Shown: positions 23,596-34,672 of the stretch, piece after piece | Layout: each line of letters opens with the position of its first letter | Position numbering within the stretch: position 1 is the first letter of the stretch | Assembly: GCA_025453855.1 (NCBI GenBank) | Contig: JALOPO010000001.1 | Coordinates: forward strand, 1 to 55,314 | From: Gemmatimonadaceae bacterium | GTDB taxonomy: Bacteria; Gemmatimonadota; Gemmatimonadetes; Gemmatimonadales; Gemmatimonadaceae | DNA: 55,314 bases | Direction of reading: 5' to 3' | Notes under the pieces: generated by a model | Database searches by the model: none | What the model was told of the DNA's origin: nothing | The model's input: the letters and a program-made list of their open reading frames with translations, nothing else | Position numbers and translations under genes: made by a program

Positions 23596-24435
23596 CTACG
23601 CGACCTCGGGGCCCCAGCGCTGCTTCGCATGGGGGGTGCTTGCCGCCTCGAAGGCCTCACGATGGCCCGCGTGCAGATGGCGCACAAGCGCGAGCACCGC
23701 CGTCGCATCCAACGCCATCGGCGGGTGGCCGTTGAAGGGGGGCTGGGTCAACGGAATGAAGTGATCGAAGTCAAGGGCGAGGGCCGGTTGGGCGGCGACC
23801 TCCTCGCGCACGGGCGGGAACAAGAGCCCCGGCGAGAGCAGGTCCGCCGGCGCGATCTGGCCCGGGGGCAGGACCGACGACCGGATCAAGAAGAGACCGA
23901 CGGCGGTCTGGCCGAGGGTCTCGGTGTGAAGCCCCGCCCCCCGGGCCTGGAGCCCAGGCGCTGCGCGCCACGGGAAGCCGAGGAGCCCCGGATCGACATA
24001 CTCGCTGAAGCGCTCGCCGGGCGCGACCCGCACAACATCTGTAAAGCGGAGCCCGAGGCGCTCGACCACGAGCTGGGCGCCGGCGAACGCCATCGCCCCC
24101 GCCGCCACAACATCGTAGAAGAGCCGCAGAAAGGGCTCCCTCGAGCTGTAGTCGGTCGTCTGCACCGCCAGCGTCCGCTCCGTCAGCGTGACGCTCGTGC
24201 GCCGATCCGCGGTCCAGTAGTCCCACCGCGGCCGTGAGCTGACCACGGGCGGCTTCGGGGTGTCGCCCGACTCCGCCACGAAGGTGAACTCTTGGACCAA
24301 GCCGGCTTGGGCCCACGGGAAGCCCATCGCGTGGAGGGCCTCCCGGAACGCCTCAACGTGCTCCTCGATCCGGATGATGGGCGAGAACGCCACCTGCGCC
24401 AGCACGTGGACTAGTGGCGCATTCTGAAGCCGCAT
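23596..24435 (-). CDS. TIGR04255-family protein
   Basis: A 279-residue protein with the TIGR04255 layout: N-terminal NAPLVHVLAQVAFSPIIRIEEHVEAF, then GFPWAQ, an aromatic central sheet (SRPRWDYWTADRRTSVTLTER) and a C-terminal helix (VLALVRHLHAGHREAFEA). The family is sporadically distributed in bacteria and, to my knowledge, without an assigned function. The ATG at 24435 is chosen because the conserved start MRLQNAP follows directly; there is no clear ribosome site. It is the first gene of a three-gene minus-strand unit preceded by an unusually AT-rich stretch with inverted repeats. Confidence 0.8.
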   Translation of the reverse strand: MRLQNAPLVHVLAQVAFSPIIRIEEHVEAFREALHAMGFPWAQAGLVQEFTFVAESGDTPKPPVVSSRPRWDYWTADRRTSVTLTERTLAVQTTDYSSREPFLRLFYDVVAAGAMAFAGAQLVVERLGLRFTDVVRVAPGERFSEYVDPGLLGFPWRAAPGLQARGAGLHTETLGQTAVGLFLIRSSVLPPGQIAPADLLSPGLLFPPVREEVAAQPALALDFDHFIPLTQPPFNGHPPMALDATAVLALVRHLHAGHREAFEAASTPHAKQRWGPEVA

Positions 24436-24466
24436 GGCGGGTAGTCTACTCGGTGGTTGACAGAAA

Positions 24467-24518
24467 ACAATACGGCATATTGTGCAGAAAGGTTTACACC
24501 TTTCACTGCACTGTACAG
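24467..24518. promoter_or_regulatory. Dyad operators upstream of the TIGR04255 unit
   Basis: Three inverted repeats lie within 85 bp of the first gene's start: ACAATA (24467-24472) with TATTGT (24478-24483), AAAGGT (24488-24493) with ACCTTT (24498-24503), and the palindrome CTGTACAG (24511-24518). The stretch is far more AT-rich than its surroundings. These are plausible operators for the HTH protein of the unit. Confidence 0.6.
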
Positions 24519-24875
24519 CAAGACGCACTCCGGTCGCACTCGGTCACGGTCGGGTCCGGTAAAGGATTGCAGGCATATGTCCAAGCGCCACAATGCGTTA
24601 CGCTGCCTTCGGTGACACAGCTGCACGCCTAGCCGGCCGTCCGCCGCGTCGGGCGATAAGGTGGCGATCTAGGGGGCGCCGACGTGACTGACCGCGTGGA
24701 CCTCCACGTCGAGTAGTTCCCCCGGAATGAACGCAGGTCCCCCCTCGGGTCACACGGGGCGACTCGGCGACTGGCTCGAGAACCCCTAACTTTCACTGCT
24801 TTCGACAGTTACCGATCCCGGGCCGAAACGGCTGGAAAATCAAATGGTGCGAATCGGCCGAGATCGGAAGCGGAA
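24519..24875. other. Non-coding stretch
   Basis: About 357 bp with no supported ORF or RNA. A CGTGGA-CC-TCCACG palindrome is at 24695-24708 and the nonamer TTTCACTGC occurs near 24501 and 24790. I see no clear promoter. Confidence 0.4.
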
Positions 24876-25172
24876 ATGTCGTTCTCGGTGGAATGCCAGA
24901 TGACGCGTAAGGCTCGACGGTTACCCCACCGTCGCGCGCTGGCAAGTCGAGACGCTGCACCGCCAGCTGGCCGGGGACGGGCGGCGCTGACGCAAGGGGC
25001 CGCCGATTACCACGAGGCGTCCATAGCGGTGACCCGGCACCCGTATCGGGCGTGTGAGGCGCGCGGTGAGCTCCGTTGCTACCGATGCGGCGCGCCGGCC
25101 CGCTGGCGCCCGTGGGATGACGCGTGGGTCGCTGCGTGCGCCGAGCACGCGCCCGAGGATGACGTGACGTGA
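24876..25172 (+). CDS. Small hypothetical protein with possible zinc-ribbon tail
   Basis: A 98-residue basic protein. The last third has CYRCG, then about 18 residues with three Trp, then CAEH, which could bind one zinc ion. The N-terminal 60 residues are disordered and Arg/Ala-rich. Starts at 24876 and 24900 are both possible; GGAAGCGGAA lies before the first. It converges on the phosphatase-like gene, with a small hairpin (CGAGCCC/GGGCTCG, 25204-25225) between the stops. It may be a real accessory gene or chance coding. Confidence 0.4.
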   Translation: MSFSVECQMTRKARRLPHRRALASRDAAPPAGRGRAALTQGAADYHEASIAVTRHPYRACEARGELRCYRCGAPARWRPWDDAWVAACAEHAPEDDVT

Positions 25173-25215
25173 CGCTCGTCGCTGTGGCGACGACTCACGC
25201 CTGCGAGCCCCACGG

Positions 25216-25551
25216 TCAGGGCTCGGTCGCGACCTCGCGCGCGGGACCGTCTCGACGTATCGCCGCCCCCACGGTGAGCACGGCCGCAAAGGCGACCGGC
25301 TCGAACACCGTCCACTGGTACGGCAGCGCGAATAGGTGCGCGAGCGCCGCGGCGACGGAATGTGAACGGGAGATCCCTGCGTCGCACGCGACCACGAGGG
25401 CGCGGGCGTCCGCAACATATGCCGCCACGAAGGGAACGATCTGCGCCGCATCGGAGGCTGAGAGCGGGATGCCGTCGTGCGTCCACGCGAATCGCCTGGT
25501 GTCATCCGCTTCGAGGTGCAGTTCGGCGTGCCAGCCGGGGAGGAGCGGCAC
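25216..25551 (-). CDS. Small dual-specificity-phosphatase-like protein
   Basis: A 111-residue protein with the cysteine-phosphatase signature VVACDAGISRS: Cys56, five residues, Arg62 and Ser63, the CX5R(S) P-loop. It is preceded by HLEADD and LSASDAAQIVPFVAAYV and followed by VAAALAHLF, the pattern of very small phosphatases carried by phages and plasmids. The general acid would have to be one of the Asp residues near position 16. It starts with GTG at 25551 with GAGG about 10 nt upstream, immediately next to a truncated IS3-type orfA. It could dephosphorylate a protein or a small molecule in the cytoplasm. It stands alone between IS debris. Confidence 0.6.
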   Translation of the reverse strand: MPLLPGWHAELHLEADDTRRFAWTHDGIPLSASDAAQIVPFVAAYVADARALVVACDAGISRSHSVAAALAHLFALPYQWTVFEPVAFAAVLTVGAAIRRDGPAREVATEP

Positions 25552-25793
25552 GGCCGCCGCCCCTCATCTCGCTCCGCCTGCCGGATCTATCGTCGGAACG
25601 TCTCTTTCGTCACGCCCAGCTTAGGGGCGATGGCACGGATCGCCCCCCACTGCGACGGATACTGCCCAGCCTGCCCCTGCGCGAGCCGGATGGCCCGCTT
25701 CCGGACTTCAGGCGAGAACTCCCCACGCTTCGGTGTGCCCATGCCTCCAAACCTCCCACAGGTGGGAGTCTCCGGGAAACCCGGGGCGGTTCA
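25552..25793 (-). mobile_element. Left-end remnant of an IS3-family element with orfA pseudogene
   Basis: The minus strand begins with an IS3-type end (TGAACCGCCCCGGGTTTCCC) at 25793. At 25742 an orfA starts (MGTPKRGEFSPEVRKRAIRL ... YPSQWGAIRAIAPKLGVTKE TFRR). A stop TAG at 25587-25589 occupies the place of the usual Trp, after which the family sequence IRQAERDEG continues before the similarity ends near 25552. The rest of orfA, all of orfB and the right end are missing. Confidence 0.8.
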
Positions 25794-26207
25794 GATTGTT
25801 GAAGCTCTGCAGGTTGCTGATCCGTAGGTGTAGTTCCACTCCCGATCCCTGCGGGACGGTTTGAGGCCGCGTGGGTTGAATCGTCCGTGAGCCCAGATGT
25901 GGGGTCAGGATGCCTGATGGCAGCCTCGCTCGTTGGTTCGTCATGAGCCCCGCTTCGCCGCGGCTAGGCTCGTCGGTTCATCAGATTGGGCTAAGCCTTC
26001 GATTACACCGCCCGAGAGAACTCATGTTCTCTCGGGCGCACGCTGCGGAGGGGCTGGAACAAGGGCAAATCGCACGAAACATGGTGCAACGAGTGTTCCA
26101 CATGAAACACTCTCCTCATGCTGCGCGCTTCTCCCTGATCGTGGCGCATGGAGCGACTGCGCACTCATCTCGCCAGAGCAACCCGGCGAACGACGCAAGT
26201 TGAGGCC
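25794..26207. other. Non-coding stretch with one perfect hairpin
   Basis: About 414 bp between two IS remnants, without a supported gene. The main structure is CGCCCGAGAGAAC (26009-26021) pairing exactly with 26026-26038 around TCAT, a terminator-like 13-bp stem without a T tract. A 16-bp palindrome lies at 26198. Confidence 0.5.
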
Positions 26208-26213
26208 TCAACT
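26198..26213. repeat. 16-bp palindrome AGTTGAGGCCTCAACT (left copy)
   Basis: A perfect palindrome whose core recurs at 37566-37585. The two copies flank the whole ArsR-Czc-P1B-ATPase block. Confidence 0.6.
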
Positions 26214-26429
26214 CGGGTCCCGCGCTGTAACGTGGACGCGCAGTGCCTCCAGTTTGCCAGCTGGGAAGCAGTGCCTGCTCAGCGCCGCCTTGGTGCGCAT
26301 CCGCCAGTAGTAGATCACCTGCATCCGCACCGGCCCCGTCGCCGGCATGAGCCGCGCGGTGGTCGGCGAGAGGAGCGTCTGCTGGAGCGGCGACAGGATC
26401 TGCTCCGGGGTGAATCGACTCTTCCGCAT
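26208..26429 (-). pseudogene. Remnant of IS3-type orfA (MRKSRFTPEQI type)
   Basis: The frame opens MRKSRFTPEQILSPLQQ, the start of many IS3-family (IS407-like) OrfA proteins. It then loses similarity, and regains a faint one at VIYYWRMRTKAAL and KLEALR, where OrfA has its FYRW and RLxALE segments. The middle is therefore replaced or frame-disrupted. No orfB follows. Confidence 0.6.
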
Positions 26430-26629
26430 GAGATCGCACCTGCCCGGCTCACCCGGGCGATTGATCCCACGATACGTCACGTCATCGCTTTGCGTGGGTC
26501 GCCCTGGCCCGGAAAATGGGGGTTGGCGCCGCAGGGCGCCATGCCCCGATTTCGAGCCAGCGCTCGCGCTACTGTTGCGATGCCGGCGCCTGAGGCCGCG
26601 GACATCGCCGCCAATGTGCGGCGGCGCGG

Positions 26630-27100
26630 TCACGGCGCCTCCTCCACATGCTGCAACCCCTCGGTCACGAGGCGACCGACGTGCACGTCGTCGAGGGCGT
26701 AGTACGCGATCTTGCCGGTCTTCCGGTAGCGCACCAGACGGAGGTGACGCAGCGTGCGCAGCGAGTGCGACACCGCCGACTCCGACACGCCGACCAGCGC
26801 GGCCAAATCGCAGACGCAGAGTTCGCCCACGCCCTCAGTCGCGAGCGCGATCACGATTTGCAGCCGCGTCGGATCGCCCAGCGCCTTGAGCGTGTCGGCG
26901 AGCGTCCGGACGGTGGCGTCGTCCGGCAGCGCCTGCCGAGCTCGCTCGACCCGGACGAAGTCGACGCACGCCACCTCGCACAGACTCGCGGCGGTCGCAG
27001 GTAACGGTCGCCCTACGGGCTGCGACCGGCCGCTCCCCGCACGGGTACCCCGGACGCGGCTTGCCGTACCGGTACTGGATTGCGGACCTGTGGCTGGCAC
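26630..27100 (-). CDS. ArsR/SmtB-family metal repressor (CadC/ZiaR type)
   Basis: A 156-residue winged-helix repressor. The core LADTLKALGDPTRLQIVIAL is followed by ELCVCDLAALVGVSESAVSHSLRTLR. It has both known metal sites of the family: alpha-3N with C41 and C45 plus C95 and C97, and alpha-5 with D138, H140, H151 and E154, whose spacing (2, 11, 3) is exactly that of SmtB. Zn, Cd, Pb or Co should release it from DNA. The start is GTG at 27100, set by GGAGG 8 nt upstream. It is divergent from the czc genes, with an SmtB-like operator at 27120-27134 in between, so it probably represses both sides. The N-terminal 40 residues are longer than usual. Confidence 0.9.
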   Translation of the reverse strand: MPATGPQSSTGTASRVRGTRAGSGRSQPVGRPLPATAASLCEVACVDFVRVERARQALPDDATVRTLADTLKALGDPTRLQIVIALATEGVGELCVCDLAALVGVSESAVSHSLRTLRHLRLVRYRKTGKIAYYALDDVHVGRLVTEGLQHVEEAP

Positions 27101-27119
27101 TCTAGGTTCCTCCAACGTC

Positions 27120-27134
27120 TGAGCAGTCGTTCAG
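27120..27134. promoter_or_regulatory. SmtB/CadC-type operator
   Basis: TGAGCAGTCGTTCAG is an imperfect dyad (CTGAGC/GTTCAG) that matches the core of the cyanobacterial smt operator (TGAACAGTTATTCAG, from memory) at 12 of 15 positions. It lies 20 bp before the ArsR start and faces the czc cluster. Confidence 0.65.
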
Positions 27135-27306
27135 GCATCTGCTCGTATCGTAGGCGCCAACCTCCTCGCTCGCCACCGTCGCGATGGCCGTGTTCCCCTC
27201 CCTCGACCGTTTCGACCGTGCCCGGGAATCCGTGCGCCGAGTCGCCGTGCGCGGAGTCGCGCGTACGGGTGGGGAGGCGCAGGGCTGCGCGCTGGAGGCG
27301 GGCACC

Positions 27307-27792
27307 ATGGTGGGCGGCGTTCGCCGCGGTGTCCTCGGGGCGTTCGTGCGCTCTGGGGTGCGTCGGGTGGCGGCGCTCCTGGTGCTCGCGCTGCTGGCGG
27401 TGTCGCACGTGGAGGCACTCGTCGCCGACGTGCACGACGGCGACGCGACGCATGCCGAGTTGGTGCAGGCCGACGGCGCGGCCCGTCACGGCGCCGCGCA
27501 CGGCACCGGGCACCACGACGACGCTTCGCACGCGCGCGCCTCAGGCGAAAGTGCCACCGCGGACGTCTTGGACGTCGCGGTCACCGACGAGGTCGCAGGG
27601 CACGGGCACGTGCCCGGGCACCCGTACCACGCGTGCCACCACACCCATGCCCATGCGGACGCCGCCTGGTATGCCGCTGTGCGGCCGCTATCCGTCGCGC
27701 TGGTCGCCGTGCGCACGCCGACGTCCGCAGCTCGCGCGCAGGCGCCCCGAAACCGTGCGACCGAGCCGGAGATCCGGCCCCCCATCGCCTGA
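27307..27792 (+). CDS. His-rich exported protein of the czc cluster
   Basis: A 161-residue protein with a signal-anchor or signal peptide (about 18-38, RRVAALLVLALLAVSHVEA). The mature part is rich in His, Asp and Ala, with HDGDATH, HHDDASH, HGHVPGHPYHACHHTHAH. It is probably a periplasmic metal-binding protein, in the same place as CzcI-type proteins in other czc clusters, though similarity to CzcI cannot be judged by eye. The ATG at 27307 is supported by GGAGG 8 nt upstream; the frame is open from 27184 without similarity. It is the first gene behind the SmtB-like operator. Confidence 0.7.
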   Translation: MVGGVRRGVLGAFVRSGVRRVAALLVLALLAVSHVEALVADVHDGDATHAELVQADGAARHGAAHGTGHHDDASHARASGESATADVLDVAVTDEVAGHGHVPGHPYHACHHTHAHADAAWYAAVRPLSVALVAVRTPTSAARAQAPRNRATEPEIRPPIA

Positions 27793-28114
27793 GTCTCGCG
27801 CGCGGCGCTGACGTGCGGCCACTGTAGCCGTAGATGTCATGCGGCAGCTCCCTGGCACCGACCGGCACCGGCCGTCGGACGCCGGAGCGCCTGTCACCGC
27901 CGCGCACCCGTTCGACCTCGGCTGAGGTGTTCGCCAGTCGGCGATCCCCCGAGGCGGGCGGCCCCGCACCGTCCACGACTCGACCGCGTCGACGCTCCGC
28001 CGCCTGTGGCAGCGTCGGCCGCGGGTCCCCGTCACCCGTGGTGCCGCCGGCACACGTGGCGAGGGGCGTGGGCGCCGTTGGCGGGTGGACTCAGGCTCAA
28101 GGAGAGATCCGCTC
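27793..28114. other. Gap between the His-rich gene and czcC
   Basis: About 322 bp without an ORF I can support in either strand and without a strong hairpin. A strong ribosome site (AAGGAGAG) for czcC closes it. An internal promoter is possible but not visible. Confidence 0.4.
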
Positions 28115-29644
28115 GTGCTTCCCGTTGTCGCGCCCGCGTCGGCGCCTCTTGGCGCCCCCTGGCGCCCTCTCACGCGATGCCCCCTCCCTCGGGCGACGGT
28201 CGTGGTAGCCGTGGCCGTGGGGCTGGTCGGCCGACCGGCTGGCGCCCAGACACCTGCGGACTGCCCTACGGGGGCAGCGTCTGCCGGCATCGCGGCCGAC
28301 AGCGTGACGCTGTCACTCGCGGATGTGCGACGGCTCGTCTTCGAGAAGAACCTGTCGCTTCAGGCCGCGCGCCAGGAATCGGCCATCGCGCAGGGCGCCC
28401 TTCGCCAGGCACGGCTGTACCAGTTCAATCCTGATCTATCGCTGACGGCCGTCGACGCGGAGGCGGGCCAGTTGGGTGGCACGCCGCAGGTTGCGCTCAC
28501 GCAGGAGATCGAGTTCGCCGGGCAGCGCGGGCTCCGCATCGGTGCGGCACGCGTCGGCGTACAGCGGGCGGCGTTCTCGGTACAGAATGCCGCCCGCCTG
28601 ACCGTCGCGGAGGCGAGCAGCGCATTCTTACGAGCGGTCGCGGCCGAACGGCGCCTCGGTGTGGCGCAGTCGATCTTCGCGCTCAACGAGCGCCTGCTGA
28701 ACGCCGTGCGCATCCAGCTCAGCGCGGGTGAGATCAGTGCGCTCGACGCCAACCTGGCCGAGGTCGAGTTCGGCCGGTCGCGTGCCCGCGTGCTGGCGGA
28801 GCGCCGGGCCGCCACGGGCGCCCGGCTCGAGCTGCAGCGGCTCGTGGGCGTGGACCCCGCCGTACCCGTGCGCTTGGTGGACGACGGGCAGCCGCTGCTC
28901 GCGAGCCTCGCCGCCCCAGCGGTCGTCGCAGCAACGACCCGAGGAGTCGTCACCACGATGCCGGTTCCCGCGCGAGCGTCCGGCGCGGACACCGCCGCCT
29001 TCGATACGGACGCGCTCGTGCGGATCGCGCTCGAGCGTCGACCCGACCTCGCCGTCAACGCCGCGACGGTCGCCGAGGCCAGCGCGCTCGCGGCGGTCGC
29101 CGGCCGCGAGCGCGTGCCCAACCTTCGGCTCGGCGTCATCACCGGAAGCGGGAGCCGCGGCATCGGCGGGGTCGGCGGCGCCATCGCAGGCGGCCTCGGG
29201 CCGGTGGTCGGGCTCACGCTACCGATCTTCAACCGCAACCAGGGCGTGCTCGCGCAGCGCCGCGCCCAGGTCGAGCAGGCGCGGCTGGAGCGCGAGGCCA
29301 CGGCGTTGCGGGTGCGCACCGAGGTGATCGCGGCGGCGCGCGCCTACCGCACGGCGAGCGAGGAGGCATCGGTGTTCGAGGTGTCGGTGCTCCAGCCGGC
29401 GCGGGCCAACAGCGCCCTGCTCGACACGGCATTCCAGGCGGGCAAGATCGCGCTGCCCACGCTCTTGCTGCTCCGCAACCAGCTGCTCGATGCGGAGCTG
29501 GGCTACTACGACACGTGGCTGGCCCAGCGCGAGGCGCTGGTGCAGCTCGCCGCCGCGACCGGGGGCCTCACGCAAACCGGCGCCGGTGGGCGTGAGACCA
29601 CCTCCCTCGACACGACAAGGACTCCGACAAGGACCGCGCGATGA
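28115..29644 (+). CDS. czcC: TolC-family outer-membrane channel of the Czc pump
   Basis: A 509-residue outer-membrane efflux protein. The signal peptide ends at GAQ (about residue 45). Two TolC/OEP repeats of long helices follow, each with the typical SLADVRRLVFEKNLSLQAA and LVRIALERRPDLAVNAATV starts. The beta-strand parts contain GQRGLRI and GPVVGLTLPIFNRNQG. It forms the exit channel for the RND pump encoded next. The start is GTG at 28115, fixed by AAGGAGAG 8 nt upstream. Its stop overlaps the next start by ATGA. Confidence 0.9.
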   Translation: MLPVVAPASAPLGAPWRPLTRCPLPRATVVVAVAVGLVGRPAGAQTPADCPTGAASAGIAADSVTLSLADVRRLVFEKNLSLQAARQESAIAQGALRQARLYQFNPDLSLTAVDAEAGQLGGTPQVALTQEIEFAGQRGLRIGAARVGVQRAAFSVQNAARLTVAEASSAFLRAVAAERRLGVAQSIFALNERLLNAVRIQLSAGEISALDANLAEVEFGRSRARVLAERRAATGARLELQRLVGVDPAVPVRLVDDGQPLLASLAAPAVVAATTRGVVTTMPVPARASGADTAAFDTDALVRIALERRPDLAVNAATVAEASALAAVAGRERVPNLRLGVITGSGSRGIGGVGGAIAGGLGPVVGLTLPIFNRNQGVLAQRRAQVEQARLEREATALRVRTEVIAAARAYRTASEEASVFEVSVLQPARANSALLDTAFQAGKIALPTLLLLRNQLLDAELGYYDTWLAQREALVQLAAATGGLTQTGAGGRETTSLDTTRTPTRTAR

Positions 29645-30960
29645 TTCCGAAGTCCACACCCGCCTGGCCGACGACTCGTTCGCAGGGCACCGAAATGCGG
29701 CGCGCCGATGTGTGTCGCAGCCATCATGGCTGGCGGCCCGCTGCAGCGCTCACGGTGATCGCTCGGGTCCTGACCGGTGGGCTGCTCCTATCCGTGCTCG
29801 GTGCCTGCAGTCGCGGCGACGCTGACACGACGAGGGACGCGACGCCCGAATCGGCGTCGGCCAGGAAGGCGTCGGCCGCGCGCCCCACGGCGGACAGTGC
29901 CGCCGGCGGCCACAGCGCCGAGATCGTCACGCTCGACAGCGCGGCCGTCCGGCTCGGTGGCATCCAGGTCGACGCGGTGACCACGATCACGTCGACCGGC
30001 CTCCCGGTGACCGGCAGCATCACCTACGACCCGAACCGCGTCAGTCACGTGGGGCCGCGGACCGACGGGCGCGTCCTCACGCTGCGCGCCAACCTCGGGG
30101 ACCGCGTGAGCCGCGGGGAGGTGCTCGCAGTGCTCGAGAGCCCCGAGGTGGGGCAGCTCCGGGCCGAGGAGCGGGAGGCCGAGGAGCTCGTGCGCATCGC
30201 GCGCGAGAACTACGCGCGCGAGCAGGGGCTCGCCCGGCAGGGCATCTCGAGTCGGAAGGAGCTGCTCGACGCCGAGGCCGAGCTGCGCCGCAACCAGGCC
30301 GCCCTGCGGAGCGCGGAGTCCCGGCTCGACGTGCTCGGCGCCGAGCACGATCACAGCCAGGGCGGGCGCTTCTCGCTGACCGCGCCGTTCGCTGGGTCGG
30401 TGGTCGCGCGCGATGCGAGCCCCGGAGGCATGGCGACGCCCGCCGACACGCTGTTCACTGTGGCCGACCTGTCGCGCGTGGCCATCGAACTCGACGTGTT
30501 CGAGCGCGACCTCGCGCGCGTGCGCCGCGGGCAGCCCGTCGCGGTGACCGTGACCGCATATCCGGGCCGCACCTTCCAGGGGCGGGTCGCCTACCTGGGC
30601 GAGGTGCTCGACCCGCAGAACCGCACCGTCGAGGCGCGCGTCGAGATCCCGAACCCCGACGGGGCGCTCAAGCCCGGCATGTTCGCCACGGCGCGCATCC
30701 AGGTGGGAGGCGGCGGGCCCGCGCTCGTGGTCGTACCGCAGGACGCCCTGCAGGACGTCGGGGGGCGCCGCGTCGTGTTCGTGCCCGGCGTGCGCCCGGG
30801 CGAGTTCCGGCCGACACCGGTCGAGGTCGGGGAGTCGCTCGACGGCGGGCGCGTGGTGATCCGCGCGGGCCTCGCGCCCGGCGCCCGCGTGGTGGTGGCC
30901 GGCGCGTTCGCGCTCCGGTCCGAGCTCGCCAGGGCCGAGCTGTCCGAGGCTGAGCACTAG
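29641..30960 (+). CDS. czcB: RND periplasmic adaptor (CzcB-like lipoprotein)
   Basis: A 439-residue membrane fusion protein. The lipobox LGAC (C56) follows a hydrophobic stretch, so it is probably a lipoprotein. After a low-complexity linker come a beta-barrel half, a biotinyl-lipoyl half (VLTLRANLGDRVSRGEVLAVLESPEVGQL), a coiled-coil hairpin (about 165-215), the second lipoyl half (FSLTAPFAGSVVARD) and the barrel (VAVTVTAYPGRTFQG). It bridges CzcA and CzcC. The start overlaps czcC by ATGA; a second ATG 18 codons later could be used. A His-containing loop AEHDHSQGG may touch metal. Confidence 0.92.
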   Translation: MIPKSTPAWPTTRSQGTEMRRADVCRSHHGWRPAAALTVIARVLTGGLLLSVLGACSRGDADTTRDATPESASARKASAARPTADSAAGGHSAEIVTLDSAAVRLGGIQVDAVTTITSTGLPVTGSITYDPNRVSHVGPRTDGRVLTLRANLGDRVSRGEVLAVLESPEVGQLRAEEREAEELVRIARENYAREQGLARQGISSRKELLDAEAELRRNQAALRSAESRLDVLGAEHDHSQGGRFSLTAPFAGSVVARDASPGGMATPADTLFTVADLSRVAIELDVFERDLARVRRGQPVAVTVTAYPGRTFQGRVAYLGEVLDPQNRTVEARVEIPNPDGALKPGMFATARIQVGGGGPALVVVPQDALQDVGGRRVVFVPGVRPGEFRPTPVEVGESLDGGRVVIRAGLAPGARVVVAGAFALRSELARAELSEAEH

Positions 30961-30977
30961 GCCGGGGGACCACACTC

Positions 30978-34145
<3,168 letters not shown>

Positions 34146-34234
34146 GCGCCTCGGTGCTGCGTGCCGCACCCGCCGGTCGCTTGACCGGCGCGGTGCGCAC
34201 CACGCGGTGGGGCGACGGCGTCCGAGGCACACCC

Positions 34235-34621
34235 ATGCACGACACCTGTCCAACATCCGGCGGTGCCGGAAGGCGTTCGACCTGCGGCGGCTGCAAGGGG
34301 TGGACGGCGCGCATGCGTTCGCACGGCTTCCGGGTGACCGAAGTCGAGCATGAGGACCTCACGACCGTGATGTCGCAGGCCGGGGTGCCGTTGCTCCTGG
34401 ACGCGTGCCAGATCGCGCGCGTGGGCGCCTACGTGGTCGAGGGGCACGTGCCGGCGCCGGACGTGCGCCGGCTCCTCACCGAGCGGCCCACGATGACCGG
34501 GAGCGCCGCGCCGGGCATGCCGATGGGGTGGCCGGGCATGGAGGGGCCGTACCCGCCCGACCGCTACAACGTCCGGGCGCTCGACCGCGGCGGCGGCGGG
34601 CGCGTGTTCGCCGAACACTGA
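34235..34621 (+). CDS. DUF411 metal-binding protein
   Basis: A 128-residue protein matching DUF411 across its length: CGGCKGW (C17, C20), GFRVTEVEHEDL, GVPLLLDACQIARVGAYVVEGHVPA (C58 and the EGHVP block), RPTMTGSAAPGMPMGWPGME and a C-terminal VRALDRGG. Family members sit in copper or cation resistance clusters and bind metal. Here the usual Cys-His after the second block is Cys-Gln (Q59), so one ligand is missing. No signal peptide is present in the chosen frame, whereas many homologues are exported. Start: ATG at 34235 with GAGG 7 nt upstream. Confidence 0.88.
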   Translation: MHDTCPTSGGAGRRSTCGGCKGWTARMRSHGFRVTEVEHEDLTTVMSQAGVPLLLDACQIARVGAYVVEGHVPAPDVRRLLTERPTMTGSAAPGMPMGWPGMEGPYPPDRYNVRALDRGGGGRVFAEH

Positions 34622-34672
34622 CGCCTCGCCCCGGCGCCGCTCCGGCGCCCTTCCTCCCTCATCCACGCGGCC

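Noticed and set aside
26009..26038. Classical rho-independent terminator
   Set aside because: The stem is perfect but neither strand has a T tract and no supported gene ends nearby, so it is noted only as a hairpin.
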